From Plazaster borealis (Eukaryota > Echinodermata > Asteroidea > Forcipulatida > Labidiasteridae): a DNA stretch of 64,000 nt. The notes beneath the pieces were generated by a model that saw only the letters and a list, made by a program, of their open reading frames with translations, was not told the origin of the DNA and made no database searches. Positions 11,901 to 22,711 of this stretch are shown here, one piece after another; within the stretch, counting starts at the first letter, position 1; every line of letters starts with the position of its first letter. The position numbers and the translations under genes are program-made. Where the stretch lies: NCBI GenBank assembly GCA_021014325.1, contig CM037471.1, positions 21,348,818 to 21,412,817 of the forward strand. Reading direction: 5' to 3'.

Positions 11901-14055
11901 CAACTGCAATAGCGGAGCAAAAAAATCATCACATGGACATCATGTGGCGGTCACGTGACCGATTCAGAAAAAAAAAACGTGCCTGAAAAAAAAAATGCGC
12001 CTAAAAAAAAAAAATGCGCCTGAAAAAAAAAATACGCCTGAAAAAAAAAATGCGCCTGAAAAAAAAAAAATGCGCCTGAAAAAAAAAAAATGCGACGGAA
12101 AAAAAAAAATGCGACGGAAAAAAAAAATGCGACGGAAACAAAAAAAATGCGACGGAAAAAAAAAAAACTGCGACGGAAAAAAAAAAAAATGCGACGCAAA
12201 AAAAAAAATGCGACCCCAAAAAAAAAAATGCGACGCAAAAAAAAAAAATGCGACGCAAAAAAAAAATGCGACGGAACTATTTTTTTCCAAAGGAGTGGCA
12301 CATATGGAACACCATAGAAGAGTGAAATCATACATGTAGCCGTGTGCAAGCTAACCAGGGGATGAGACTAGTGTGACCACAACAAACATTTTGACGGTAT
12401 ACGATATGTGCATCATTTAGAAAACTTTTAGAGGACAAACGCAAGTAAATAGAAAGACCGGAACGCACTCAAAATGTTCAAAAAGCTTTAGGTTTAAATA
12501 TTTATGAAGATTCTCCCCTGTTGGTGGAGAATCATTTATGGAAACTAAAGCTTAAAAAAACGTACGAGGCGTCATTATTTGTAGTTCTAGAGCAAAGCAA
12601 CCAGGGGAAAAGGTGTTAGTTGGGGGGGAGTGGATAGGGCATAGGGTGCGTGAAAGAAGGAGACTGCCCAATTAGTCTTAAGCGAATTAGTGCTGGGTGA
12701 ATGGTGGTGCGGGAAATTTGAAACCGGTGGTAGCCAACAAAACTAATAATGGGCAGGGTGAAGTTGTGTAAAGGAAAACACATGTTTTCGATGTGGTCTT
12801 AGGTAATAAACTATCCCACGACTGTATGGATATTGTTTTTGGTGGGAGACAAATGTCTCTGTTTTCCCAAAAAGTCAAGGCAATAGTTAAAACAGACCTG
12901 TTTTGTTGATGTTTGCATGCATCTTTAAGGAAGAAAGAGTGGGGGGAGAAGTGTTAGGGAAGGGGGGTTTGGGTTTTGGATGGGGAGAGGTGTTAGAACT
13001 CACTAAAAAGAACTTTTTTCCGAACAGACAAACAAACTAATTTCAAGTGATATACTGCAAAGTGTTATACTTGCCATGTGAAAATCAATTTGCACTGTTT
13101 TGACCCCCTACCTTAAACAGATTTGTTGAAACCCCTGGAAATGTCCGGCATACTCGCATCGTTGTTTTGGACTTTTGAGCAAATTGCTTGTACCACTGCC
13201 TGGCTGCTGCCTCTGTCCTTGTGCTCAGTCCCAGGGTGACAGAAAAACCATCTTGCTACCATATTATGCACATATGCAGTAATTGTAGGACAACGGAAGG
13301 ACTTTCTGGAAAAGCACAAGGGCTAAATTCATCAGATTCGAGTAGGCCTAGTCCTGTGACTTTGTATTTCTATAAAACATTTATAGTGACTACAGTGTGA
13401 TATACATCCAAACATCAACATAGGCAACATAGGCAATGGAGATTTTGGTAAATTCATGCAAAGTTTAGGCCATAAAGCAATAGACGGATCAAATTTTGTG
13501 TCACTGACTGTTCTATACATGTAGGTACTGCTACTACTGCTAGCGCTAGGCTAGGGCGCAAAGCGCTATAGGCTAGGGCCCGTGGCCATGTTGGCCGAAT
13601 CCCTAAACAAAAACGAATCTTTCATAAGTGGTTGCAATGTAACGTAGGCCTATGCTATGAATCCCCATCTCGAAAATTGTAACATTAACAACCAAGTAAA
13701 GTTGAAAGTGTACGGTGACCGAGTACAAATGAATTAACTGTGGAGGGGCAAGCTGACCATGCTGATGACAGCAGCAGTGTTTACTGTAAAAAGATTGTGC
13801 GTTAGTGTTTAGTTGTTATGCACACTGTTAGTGTTAGACTGACTAGACTCCACCGTTTTATACTGAGTTACATACATAGTCCCCTAACGTTATGTATAAT
13901 GTAATGTATAACGTTATGCCTGTAGTGACAGGCATGTAACGATGAGAAAGTTGTACAGAAATCAAAAGGTCACCTACCTGGACGTTTTCAACTATCTCTT
14001 CTTTAGGATCATTGGCTGCTTCGTTGAAACACGTGTTTAACTTCAAGTGTTCCAT
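8940..14055 (-). CDS. uncharacterised Cys/His-rich protein, MULE-like N-terminal region, probably truncated
   Basis: Five minus-strand exons join in phase: 13978-14055 (ATG, MEHLKLNTCFNEAAND...), 13112-13255, 10966-11093, 9664-9930 and about 8945-9133, with donors such as GTAGGT and GTAAGT. The product has a block ending RQWYKQFAQKSKTTMR, a zinc-knuckle-like block (YRCQHH...C..TKCPASL), then FHHNHPIECADALRHRDVS, FEAGHSPSSVWESHKYDL and AADRALLPDMQWCYRLYYK. From memory these blocks occur in large uncharacterised proteins of cnidarians, amphioxus and echinoderms related to Mutator-like transposases, where they precede the catalytic domain. Here the frame breaks near 8940: after MQRVSAK the expected SGEMIFV appears in another frame, then a stop. 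No catalytic region follows. I infer a 3'-truncated or decaying copy; the exons themselves look well preserved. Confidence 0.6.
10158..10526. mobile_element. TTAA-flanked MITE in intron 3 of the MULE-like gene
   Basis: Ends in TTAA on both sides, with inverted arms sharing CAGTTTTGTGAT, CACTCATTTTC and CCTCACATTAAAG in mirrored order. No coding capacity. TTAA duplication and short TIRs are typical of piggyBac-type non-autonomous elements. Confidence 0.75.
10628..10660. repeat. hairpin AGTGTTTG...CAAACACT followed by AGGTGTT
   Basis: The same hairpin followed by TAGGTGTT occurs at 5273-5303 and 6526-6556. It may be the end of a dispersed element related to the hairpin-ended repeats around 42 kb. 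Confidence 0.5.
11454..12326. mobile_element. inverted-repeat element enclosing an A-tract/TGCGACGG array, in intron 2
   Basis: The left end (11460-11510) and right end (12262-12320) are mirror copies sharing GGTGTTCCATATGTGCCACT, CCTTTGGAAAAAAAT and CCGTCGCA. Between them lies ordinary AT-rich DNA and then a tandem array of A-tracts separated by TGCGACGG or TGCGCCTG. No transposase frame. It sits in the intron between exons 2 and 3 of the MULE-like gene. Confidence 0.75.
11968..12276 (+). repeat. A-tract minisatellite, about 15 units of 17-21 bp
   Basis: Units of 8-12 A followed by TGCGCCTG (left part) or TGCGACGG / TGCGACGC (right part). The lysine/arginine- or phenylalanine-rich frames crossing it are artefacts of the periodicity. 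The last unit reads into the right inverted repeat, whose own CCGTCGCATTT sequence probably seeded the array. Confidence 0.9.
12350..13100. other. intronic stretch, nothing recognised
   Basis: AT-rich sequence with G-runs (12617-12630, 12940-12990). It lies inside intron 2 of the minus-strand MULE-like gene; no additional exon was found. Confidence 0.4.
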
Positions 14056-14420
14056 TTTGCACAAAACAGCGACAAGTTGTGTGTGTGTGTGTGTGTGTTT
14101 GCACGTACTACGTGCATGGCGGCGGCATCCCAGCGGCAAACTTAATCATGAATATGCGATTCGAGTGTGATTGGTTGAAATTTGGACGTGTGGCAAATTC
14201 GGACTGCATAAAAAAATAGCCGGAGAGGCCAAAAAGTCATGCTACACGCGCACGCGCAACGATGGTCCACATAAACCAGCCTCGCTACCATGGGCAGCGC
14301 GCCGTATCGATACCTCTCACCACTAACCCCTTGGAGGGAAACACTGAAAATCAACGCTGATTGTATAATCGAGCAAGGCATTCTGGGAAAGAAAACAAAA
14401 TGGCGCGGCGAGATCGTACT
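14056..14420 (-). promoter_or_regulatory. candidate promoter region of the MULE-like gene
   Basis: Upstream of the minus-strand ATG at 14055 are a (GT)n tract (14079-14098), an ATTGG/CCAAT motif near 14170 and a CpG-rich block. Part of it (CAATCAGCGTTGATTTTCAG plus GTGTTTCCC, and CATGGTAGCGAGGCTG) also occurs at 5625-5672 and 6878-6925, so a repeat may supply part of this region. No TATA box is obvious. Confidence 0.3.
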
Positions 14421-15339
14421 CCATGGGAACGAGGTTGCACATAAACCAATGTTTTGTACATGAACCGTTGGTTATCGTTACCAGCGTAGCGCGCAGCATA
14501 CCATTTATAAATTACGGCGGCGGCCATAATTGCTACCGGAAGGCGAGGATTCTGAAAAACAGTGAGATTTTAACCCTTTTTTTGAGGAGTGGATTTTCTG
14601 GACCCGCACCGAGCTCACTGTGAGAACAAAAAACACGAAGAGCCTAATTTTCGCGAGATCCGGTTTCAAAAGAGAACTCCAGGTGCATTTTATGTGAAGG
14701 GCAAAAAGTTTCTAATAGGATTTTGTACATGTCACTATATGAGGTTCGTGGAGACGATAGCGGATCAAACCTCATAGTTCTAGGGCTAGGAGTACATGAC
14801 CCCCACCACTGACACACCCATTTTCCCTGCCCCCCCCCCCACTTAGAAGCAATGCCCCCCCGTGCCCCCCCCCACCGAAAAATTCCTAGCTACGCCGCTG
14901 TTTCAGAGTCATTACCAAACGTATATACAGACCCTCTAACCAGTGCGCTGATGGTTTCACCATTGGTATTGTCACTAAATTTGGTTCCATGCTGTCTGAT
15001 ACCTTCAATACATAGATTTCTTTTTGAAATCATGTGAGTTGTGCCCTGATTTATGGCATTGCGTGGGGACAACTTGTATTCAATAGCTTACAAAAGAAAC
15101 GTTACATGTGTCTGGAAAGTCAACAATCATACCTTGTTGCATGACTGCTTGAAATGGTTTATTGTCTGACACATCACACTATGCTGTCTCATACCTTCAA
15201 GAAATAGATTTTCCTTCAATAGAAAGATGGTTCACTGGATGTAAGGGGGTGGTGACGACCCCCATTCAACCTTTTGAACTGAAAATATTATTCATTACCT
15301 CATGTTTCGACTACAAGTTACTTGTTCTTAAAAGTGTCA
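14421..15339. other. intergenic stretch, nothing firm
   Basis: Contains C-runs at 14828-14876 and two short similar segments near 14992-15030 and 15182-15220 (GCTGTCT.ATACCTTCAA). A 60-residue minus-strand frame at 14890-15072 looks somewhat protein-like but matches nothing I know. Confidence 0.3.
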
Positions 15340-15535
15340 ACAATTTGTTAGAAGGTAAATAAAGCAAATTTTCTCCTGGGTAAAAATAATGTGTAAAACG
15401 GCTGTAATGATATATAGGTTGCATCTCTCTTAATAATAAACAGTTTGTAAGATTTCAACATTTTGAAGTCACCATGTGTACAGTCAGTAAGATTTCAACA
15501 TTTGAAGTCACCATTTTACAGTGTTGTAAGATTTA
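15340..15535. repeat. dispersed composite repeat, copy 1 (partner at 59358-60690)
   Basis: Starts with GTTAGAAGGTAAATAAAGCA and ends with tandem units of GTAAGATTTCAACATTTGAA plus GTCACCATTTTACA. The same two parts recur at 59358-59440 and 60296-60690, where 0.85 kb of other DNA lies between them. Confidence 0.8.
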
Positions 15536-16750
15536 AATCATCAACAAAAAACCTTTCAGCTACACGTTTGCCGTATGTTGCAAACATCGCCAACGTTGGC
15601 GGCGCTCAACTCGGCCACCACACTATTGTTTGCAAAACCGTAAATTAAAACGCTTGGCGAAACATAGTGCAAGCGAAACACTACCATTAACACATAACAC
15701 AATCTACATGCACGTTACTCGGGCATGATATTAATGGTCCTTGACAACAAAAGTAGGAACAAGGACTAGAGAGTACAAGGGCTGACCTATATGAACACAT
15801 GGTTTAAGTAGGCTTGAATGGACTTTGGGCAATTTAATCACAATTGTTCTGATTTTTCCAAGGGCAACAACATCGGATGTCAAACTAAAGTCGGAAGAAT
15901 ATCATGCCTCGTTACTATTGCAACACTATACTGCAACAAACATGGTTTTGAACTCAGATCGCCACGTCCCCTCTACAATCAGCTCCAGTTATGCCTATAC
16001 ACCTGTATCATGCTGCCTCCATCTTGGTCTTGTTCCCAGTATCCAACAGTAGTATTGAATGCTAACACTCTTTGCACGAGAAAGGACTATTTTCTTCTTC
16101 CAGCCTCAGTATGGTTACAATGATTTGGATTGGAGTAAAAACAAGATGGCCACACTACAGTCATGTAGATGTGCAGCCCGTTAACATTAAGATATTGACG
16201 GTTTGATTTATAGCAAAAGTGTTTTGGATCTCGAAGCTTAGAAATTATTACATGAACGAATAGTGTTGGAAACTTAATCGGGTAGGCCTAACTGAAAGAT
16301 CGATACAAAATGACAAGAGGTTGGCATTAGGGCTGATCTTTCAAATCCAATATATCAATTTTCACAGCAGTTTTTATGAATGTTCGCACTATTTCACATG
16401 CATTATTGTTGGTCTTATTAAAAGACTTTTTTAAGTTATACCTCAAGACACACGTGTGTGGACGAACCTCCACACAAATAATTAGGGCAATTGGTCCAAA
16501 TTAGGCTATGCTCCCATAGTTTCCCCTCATTATCTGATATAAAGGGCAGATCAAACCAAAGGGTGAACCTACATGATTATGGTCACACTATAGTCATTTG
16601 TCCAATGCCCCCGGCACATCAACAAAGGGCACAATCTCCATGCATGAGGTATTAGCGCGTACCAAACCTTCCCCGGTGAAATAAAGGGAGTACACACGTC
16701 CTGCTCCTAGTCCAAACCTGTTATTCAACCAATGACAATGAAGGCCCATC
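15536..16750. other. intergenic stretch, nothing recognised
   Basis: Mixed AT-rich sequence. No exon, RNA gene or bounded repeat could be supported. Confidence 0.35.
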
Positions 16751-16759
16751 TATAGACCA

Positions 16760-16800
16760 TAGATATAGAATTAAAATAACTAGATCGGCCGCGCGTACAA
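16760..16800. repeat. left terminal inverted repeat of the P-like element
   Basis: TAGATCGGCCGCGCGTAC and the preceding AGATATAGAATTAAAA are mirrored at 22401-22441 with a few changes. The position just outside a THAP9-like gene supports a transposon end. Confidence 0.8.
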
Positions 16801-17018
16801 TACGCTGGTTCAGCCTGCGCGCTGCCATTAATCACGTGCTGACGGCAACGCGCAACATTTGAAATGATGTGACGAGCATGCTTTCGACGACGACCAAACA
16901 CACATTTTGACTAGCACGAGACGAGCTAAACGTCTTTATTTCCGGATACTGTAGTCTGTTTCCATCTTTTTTAGAATAGGCCTAACGTTTGCCGAGTATT
17001 TCTAATGGTGTAGATGAA

Positions 17019-20000
17019 ATGGTGAATAATTGTGCAGCAGCTATATGTAAAAGCCGAGGGAGGAGAAAAGAACCTGGAGGACAATCTCTCCCTAAACTGA
17101 GATACCATAGGTAAGTACATGTACACTTATCATATGCCTGCACTATAGTTGGGGTAAATGCTAGGCCTAATTTGTTGAGGTTGGTCGATGATATAGGAGT
17201 CCAGAGTCAGAGTTCGTTATTGAGGTTAAACCAACGGTTCTTTTCAGAAAAACAAGAACAAAAGAAAGAAAAGAAATTTAGATAGATTACTGACACCAAC
17301 GGCAAAGCAAACCGTAGGCCCTACTGACTGGACAGTCATTTACCATAGCATAGATAGGCTTGCGTTCTAACCAAATCCAAAGACGCATTTTTTAATTGGC
17401 TGATAGGCTACTGACATCATTTGAATTCATACTCGGAACAGACATTCAGCGCTAAGTTGCAGAGTTATTTTCAAGTGTGAAATGCAAACAAGAAAACATT
17501 AAAACTCATATTAACCTATAGAGTATAGACCCTATTGCTTTTTTTGTTTTCATCTCAGATTTCCCCTCAAGGACACAAAGAGAATGAGCATTTGGTTGCA
17601 CATTAAGAGGAAACTACCAAATGGCAAACCTTGGCACCCAACCGAACATGACATGTTATGCAGCGACCATTTTTCTGCCGAGTGCTTTGAGGTTCGATGG
17701 GGTAAAACATATCTTCGCGATAACGCCTCGCCATCATTGTTTGAGGACTACCCAAGTCATTTAAAGCATGTAAGATCAATACAAAACAAAGAACTAAAAT
17801 TTGAATGTTAATTATATTTATTTCATTATAGTAAAACGAACGTTGAATTGCTTTTAAAATATGACTGTTGTTTAAACTAACCGATACTGTATCATAAGTG
17901 TATTTATTACAAGCGGTCGTAAAAAGAAATTGCAAGATTCAAACATGCCTCGTCACTAGAAATAGGTAGGCTACATAGTGTGTAACAGAGCTTATCGCTC
18001 TTAAAAATCTATTTTTTCTCTCTTTCCTCCTGAAAAGTGTGAAATACAAAAAGAGCATAATTAATCTTGCAATAATTTCCCCTTTAAATATAGAGTAAAT
18101 GTGATCTCTTCGAAGATGGCCTAAAGCCCCTAAAGAAGAGTAAAAGGCCAGCCATCAAAGACGAAACTTCACTTGCCCCCTCACCACCAAAACCATGTCA
18201 TCTAAACGACCACGACTACTCACGGCCACCAGAAATGGATCTACCACAAAGTGTGGTAGAACAAATCACGAGTCTAAAAAAATATTCAAAAGAGCTCAAA
18301 CGTACAAATAGCCGTTTGTCCAAGAAGCTTACATCAGTGAAACAAGTTGTGCTTTCTTTGAAGAAAGAATGCCTCGTCACAAGCGACAGGGCTGAGACGA
18401 TGGAGTCGAATTTCTCTAATTTGCAGTTGGAATTCCTTGATAAGAGGCACAACTCGTCGGGAGATAACCAGAGCTACAGCGATGAGATGAAAAAGTTCTC
18501 CCTGTATCTTTACTACTGCTCCCTCAAAGGGTATGAGTTTATCAGGAAAGAGATCAAGCTGCCTTCTGTACGCACTGTGAGGAGATGGCTTGCTACAATA
18601 TCCTGCTACCCTGGCTTTACTAAAGAGGCATTGGATGCCATTAGAGAAAAGCATGCATCTTCTGAGCACGAAACCCTTGTTTGCCTCATGGTGGATGGAA
18701 TGAGCATCCGAAAGCAGGTGGAATTTGATGGATCTTGTTACGTAGGGTACGTTAAACAAAATGCCACTTTGTTAAAATGAAAATTTTGTAGTTTGATTAC
18801 TTGTCATCATATAGTGCTGCTAATGGTTGTTTATGCTATTTTCCCTTTTACAAACAGATACGAAAATCTCGGCTTTGGAAACATCAGCTGTTGTCCTGCT
18901 ACTGAATGCATAGTTCTGATGGCAGTTGGAATGAATGAAAATTGGAAACTTCCAATTGGATACTTTCCTGTAGCAAAAATGTGCGCTGAGACACAGATGC
19001 GACTGATCACAGAGGCCTTGGTTCTGTTGTGGGATATTGGAGTGACAGTAGTGTCATTAACTGGTAAGTTTACTACTACTTCATTATAAATCAACCAAGG
19101 GGTGGCATGGAAATGTTACAGTTTTATATACCAACATCTCGTTGTCCACAGGTGACGGATTGAGTGCGAACCTTGCAACAGCAAAGCTCCTTGGAGTTGT
19201 CTTAGACCCCCCTCATAGTATGCAAACGTGGTTTCCACATCCATGTAATCCGCTGGAAAAAGTATGGTACATCCTCGATGCCTGCCATATGCTCAAACTC
19301 ATGCGCAACTTACTTGGTTCTTGGAAAGTCATCTTGGATGGAGAAGCCAACTCATATGATGAGCTTAATTTTCTAACTTCATTTTGTTTTAACCTACATT
19401 CCCTGTACTACAAAAATGAAGAAATAAACACTTAAATTAATGAATTCATTAATCAATAATAACCACAAAATGGAAAGATAAAAAGAAAATTCAAAATAAT
19501 TAAAATAAATTAATAAATGAAAAATAAATCAAACATTATTTTGTAAATTTAGTGTGTTGGCAGTTCATTGAAAACCTTCATCAAACCCAAGATGCAGAAG
19601 GGCTCCGAGCAGCAAACAAGCTCCGTTCAGCACACATACAATGGCAAAAGCAGAAAATGAAAGTATCATTGGCCGCACAGACGATCAGCAACTCGGTGGC
19701 AACAAGTTTAAAGTTTCTGAGAGATCTGGGTCAACCAATGTTTCGAGGCTGCGAGGCAACTACAAAGTTCCTTCGAATTATTGACAGGTATAATTCAGTT
19801 TTCGTCGTTATAGAAAACTAAAAAATGCATTTCCTTAATTTTAAGTTTCGATCCGCTCTGTGAAATCTAACATTATTGTATGCTCTCAGATTGTTTGATA
19901 TCTGTAATTCAAGAAATCCCTCTGCAAAAGGTTTCAAAGAACCTTTAAAGCTCACCAACTTGGCGTCATGGCGACCATTCATTGAGAGGGCTAGGCTGTA

Positions 20001-21177
20001 CCTGATGAATTTGAGGGACATCAAGGGTATTCCCATCATCGATACACGAAAGAAGACGGCACTGGTTGGCTTTATTGCTGATATTCAGTCCATCAATGGT
20101 ATCTTTCAAGACCTATGTGAGGGTCCACAGCCCAAACTGAAGTACGTCATATTAAACATTACAAAATTGAATATTTGTAACATTTGTAATAATATTTAGA
20201 TTCGTGTATCTCGTATCATCCCATTGATGTAAAAGTTATCTGGCGACAATGGACAAGTATTTGGAAATGCAGTTAACTGGCATGTTTTACAATGTTTCCA
20301 GGTATTTGTTGACTTACAAATTGAGCCAAGACCACCTGGAGCTCTTCTTCGGTGCTATCAGAGGTAGAGGAGGGCACAACAATAACCCATCTGTTACCCA
20401 GTTCAGGTGCGTATGTTAAACCATGTAAAACTAGAAATGACGAATATTTCGTGGAGGGGAGGTAAAGTGGCTGTGTTATGTATGTATTGGCACTCTTGAG
20501 TTGTATACTGATTTGATTTGCTTCTCTGTCACATAGACGAGCGTACCGACAGCTCCTGTTGTGCCACATCAATCCGCCGCCATCAAACACAAACTCAACG
20601 GTACAGGATGACACGACCCTAATCCCTAACCCCAGCTACAGATGTCATCACGACCATACCTGGAGTACCTCCTGAACTCAGTGAGTTTAATTGCAATGTG
20701 GTTGCATAATATAGCAGGTTTCGTGATAAGAAAAATCGTCAAATCAATCAGCTGCACTGAATGCATGGAGGCTCTGGTCAAACTTCCTACAACTCCTCAT
20801 CACTACGACAGGCATCTACATCTAATCAAACTACGAGATAACGGGGTTTGATATACCCATCTGATGACGCCATGGCCGTTTGTAAAGCTTCGGAGAGAGT
20901 GTTCCGTATGTATAATGGTACCACCACACCGTCACCTATGGCCAACCTTATGGAGACCATGGTAGGAAGAGCAGCCCAAGATATGATTGGGAGTGGTGTG
21001 TTTTCGTCACCACAGCACACCCTTGATCCATCTATTTCTTTCCTCCACAATCCATCACATGGGGATAGCCTAGTAACCAGCATCGCTCGCCAGTATCTTC
21101 GAGTCAGAGCGTATGACTTCGGGACAAAAAACAACAGAGAAACTTCAAGGCCAGAAAGTACGAAGCGTGTATTCTAA
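17019..21177 (+). pseudogene. THAP9-like P-element transposase, frameshifted
   Basis: Exons in phase: 17019-17110, 17559-17769, 18094-18746, 18858-19063, 19152-about 19390 (donor unclear), 19553-19787, 19890-20141, 20302-20406 and 20537 onward. Exons 1-2 encode a THAP zinc finger (C..C in NNCAAAICKS, later LCSDHF, then NASPSLF) for sequence-specific DNA binding. A basic, coiled-coil-like stretch (KKYSKELKRTNSRLSKK) follows. The RNase H-type transposase part has MVDGMSIRK, WKLPIGYF, DIGVTVVSLTGDG, ILDACHMLKL and LTYKLSQDHLELFFGAIRG...NNNP, which are THAP9/P-element hallmarks. Near the C-terminus two frame changes are needed: before SSRPYLEYLL (about 20640) and at about 20844, where a G seems lost in the expected NGGLIYPSDD. 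These make it non-functional as read, unless they are assembly errors. Confidence 0.85.
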
Positions 21178-21219
21178 GTTGGTTTTGTTCAAAGGGCAAT
21201 AAAAATGACAAAGGACATG

Positions 21220-21662
21220 ACTGGTTTCAGACGATTAGTGATAGTTTTTGACATAATTTTGTAGTCAACATTTAAAAGACTAATAGGACGCCAGGTTTGT
21301 TTAAATCATAACGGCTCCCCAAGTTCTTATAAATAAGTTTGACCAGAGCGGAATTCATAATTGCTCAAAACCCCTTTAGTGAAACAGTCATTGTAAAATT
21401 CCAAGATGTCATTACAAAGAATATGCCAAAATATTTGGTAAAAATTCTACCGTGAGGCCGTCTATACCTGAACTTTTGTTTTTGTTCATTTGAAAGAGAG
21501 CATTTTTTATCTCTTCTTCGGTGATTTTGTTATCCGAATCTTCAAGGATACTTTCAGGAATTGCCTTGCTTCAGTGCTCGACAAAATTTCATCTAAATGG
21601 GCTTTGGATAAATTTTCTGAATTGTACAGGTTTCTATAGAACTCATTAGCAACATCGATCAT
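21220..21662 (-). pseudogene. LINE reverse transcriptase fragment (L1/Tx1-like)
   Basis: The minus strand encodes, in several frames, EFYRNLYNSENLS, KITEEEIKNALFQMNKNK then SSGIDGLTVEF, and WRPISLLNVDYKIMSK. This is the order found in the first reverse-transcriptase motifs of L1-type LINEs. Stops and frameshifts separate the pieces and the catalytic YADD region is absent. It lies between the transposase C-terminus and the right end of the P-like element, so it probably inserted there. Confidence 0.8.
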
Positions 21663-22300
21663 TTATTCATTTATTTATTTAGTTAGTTAGTTATTTATTT
21701 ATATGTTTAATTATTTTTACATTTTTTCATTTCATTTTTGTTATCTTTATTATTTTTGTAAACTTTTTTATCAATATTTTTTGTATTATTATTTGTAAAA
21801 AATTGTTTAAATTGTTTTAGAGGGGGTGTGTTCTTTATTGAGAATTTCATAGTACATGGGGCGGCTTTTCGATAATTATGAGTTCGTTGTAGCATCTCTA
21901 ATCTATCTTGTTTTCAGAGTAGCTGTCATGTCTTATGTTCGTCTGTTTACCTGTTTGCATGTCTGTCTGTTTGTGTTGTTTCTTTGTTTGTCTGTCTGTC
22001 TGGTGGTTTTTTTTGTACAAGCTTCTACTTATCAAAACAGCCACATACTCTTATTATTACATTTATCCTGCTTACTGCTACTTATTTTTTTTGCTCTACT
22101 CCATAGCTACATGTATACTTGTCGACCTTTTCATAGAAGTATGGAAATAAATGTGTATCTGAATTGAACTGAATTAATTGAATTTAAAAACTTTACTAGT
22201 TAATTGGTTAGTTTGAACTGCATTGTAGCTACCCACGAAAATGTTAAGTTAATGTTAAGACGATCGTTTAATATGCACCCTACTTGTTAGTAACACGAAA
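21663..22300. other. AT-rich filler inside the P-like element
   Basis: Low-complexity TTATTTAT/TGTCTGTTTG runs. No gene. Confidence 0.4.
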
Positions 22301-22400
22301 TTGGCATTGGAATTATTTTTATTCTGCGCGTTGCCGTCAGCACGTGACATTTTACCGCGTCCATGGCGAACCAAAACTGTTTCTACACAGGCAATGGCGC

Positions 22401-22441
22401 GTATGTACGCGCGGCCGATCTAGGTATTATATTCTATATCT
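22401..22441. repeat. right terminal inverted repeat of the P-like element
   Basis: GTACGCGCGGCCGATCTA and the following TTATATTCTATATCT are the reverse complement of the left end at 16760-16800, with small differences. Confidence 0.8.
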
Positions 22442-22711
22442 ACGACTCACATGCGCCTATCCTGGGTGTCATTTTGGGTTGTCAAAATCGTAAACAAACA
22501 TGCACAAAAGAGAGTTTTGCCACCCAAAATGACGCGCATTGTTCGGAGGCGCGTTCCGGGTATATAGAAATCAATAGATCCCCCTTGCGTAACGCGAAAC
22601 GCTACAGATACGCTGAGGTCACGCGCACGTTTTTAAGCACAGAGAACAGCTATCGTCCAATGATCTGCCTCCTTTTTGAGAGTGTGACGTCATATGCAAT
22701 GGGTCTATAGC

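Larger units (their letters stand above)
16751..22711 (+). mobile_element. P-element / THAP9-type DNA transposon, degenerate
   Basis: A spliced THAP9-like transposase gene (17019-21177) lies between inverted repeats. Left end 16760-16800 (AGATATAGAATTAAAATAAC then TAGATCGGCCGCGCGTAC) mirrors right end 22401-22441. Subterminal copies of CACGTGCTGACGGCAACGCG at 16833-16852 and its complement at 22327-22346 are also inverted. A weaker CTATAGACC match at 16751-16759 and 22703-22711 suggests the true ends may be slightly further out. I could not find a clean 8-bp target duplication. A LINE fragment lies inside near the right end. Terminal repeats plus a broken transposase indicate an old, inactive copy. 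Confidence 0.75.

Noticed and set aside
11951..12349. Phe- or Lys-rich frames on both strands
   Set aside because: Low-complexity A-tract array.
20682..20717. A 35-bp intron restoring the THAP9-like frame
   Set aside because: GTGAGT and ATATAG are present, but the length is below what animal splicing normally allows; a frameshift is simpler.
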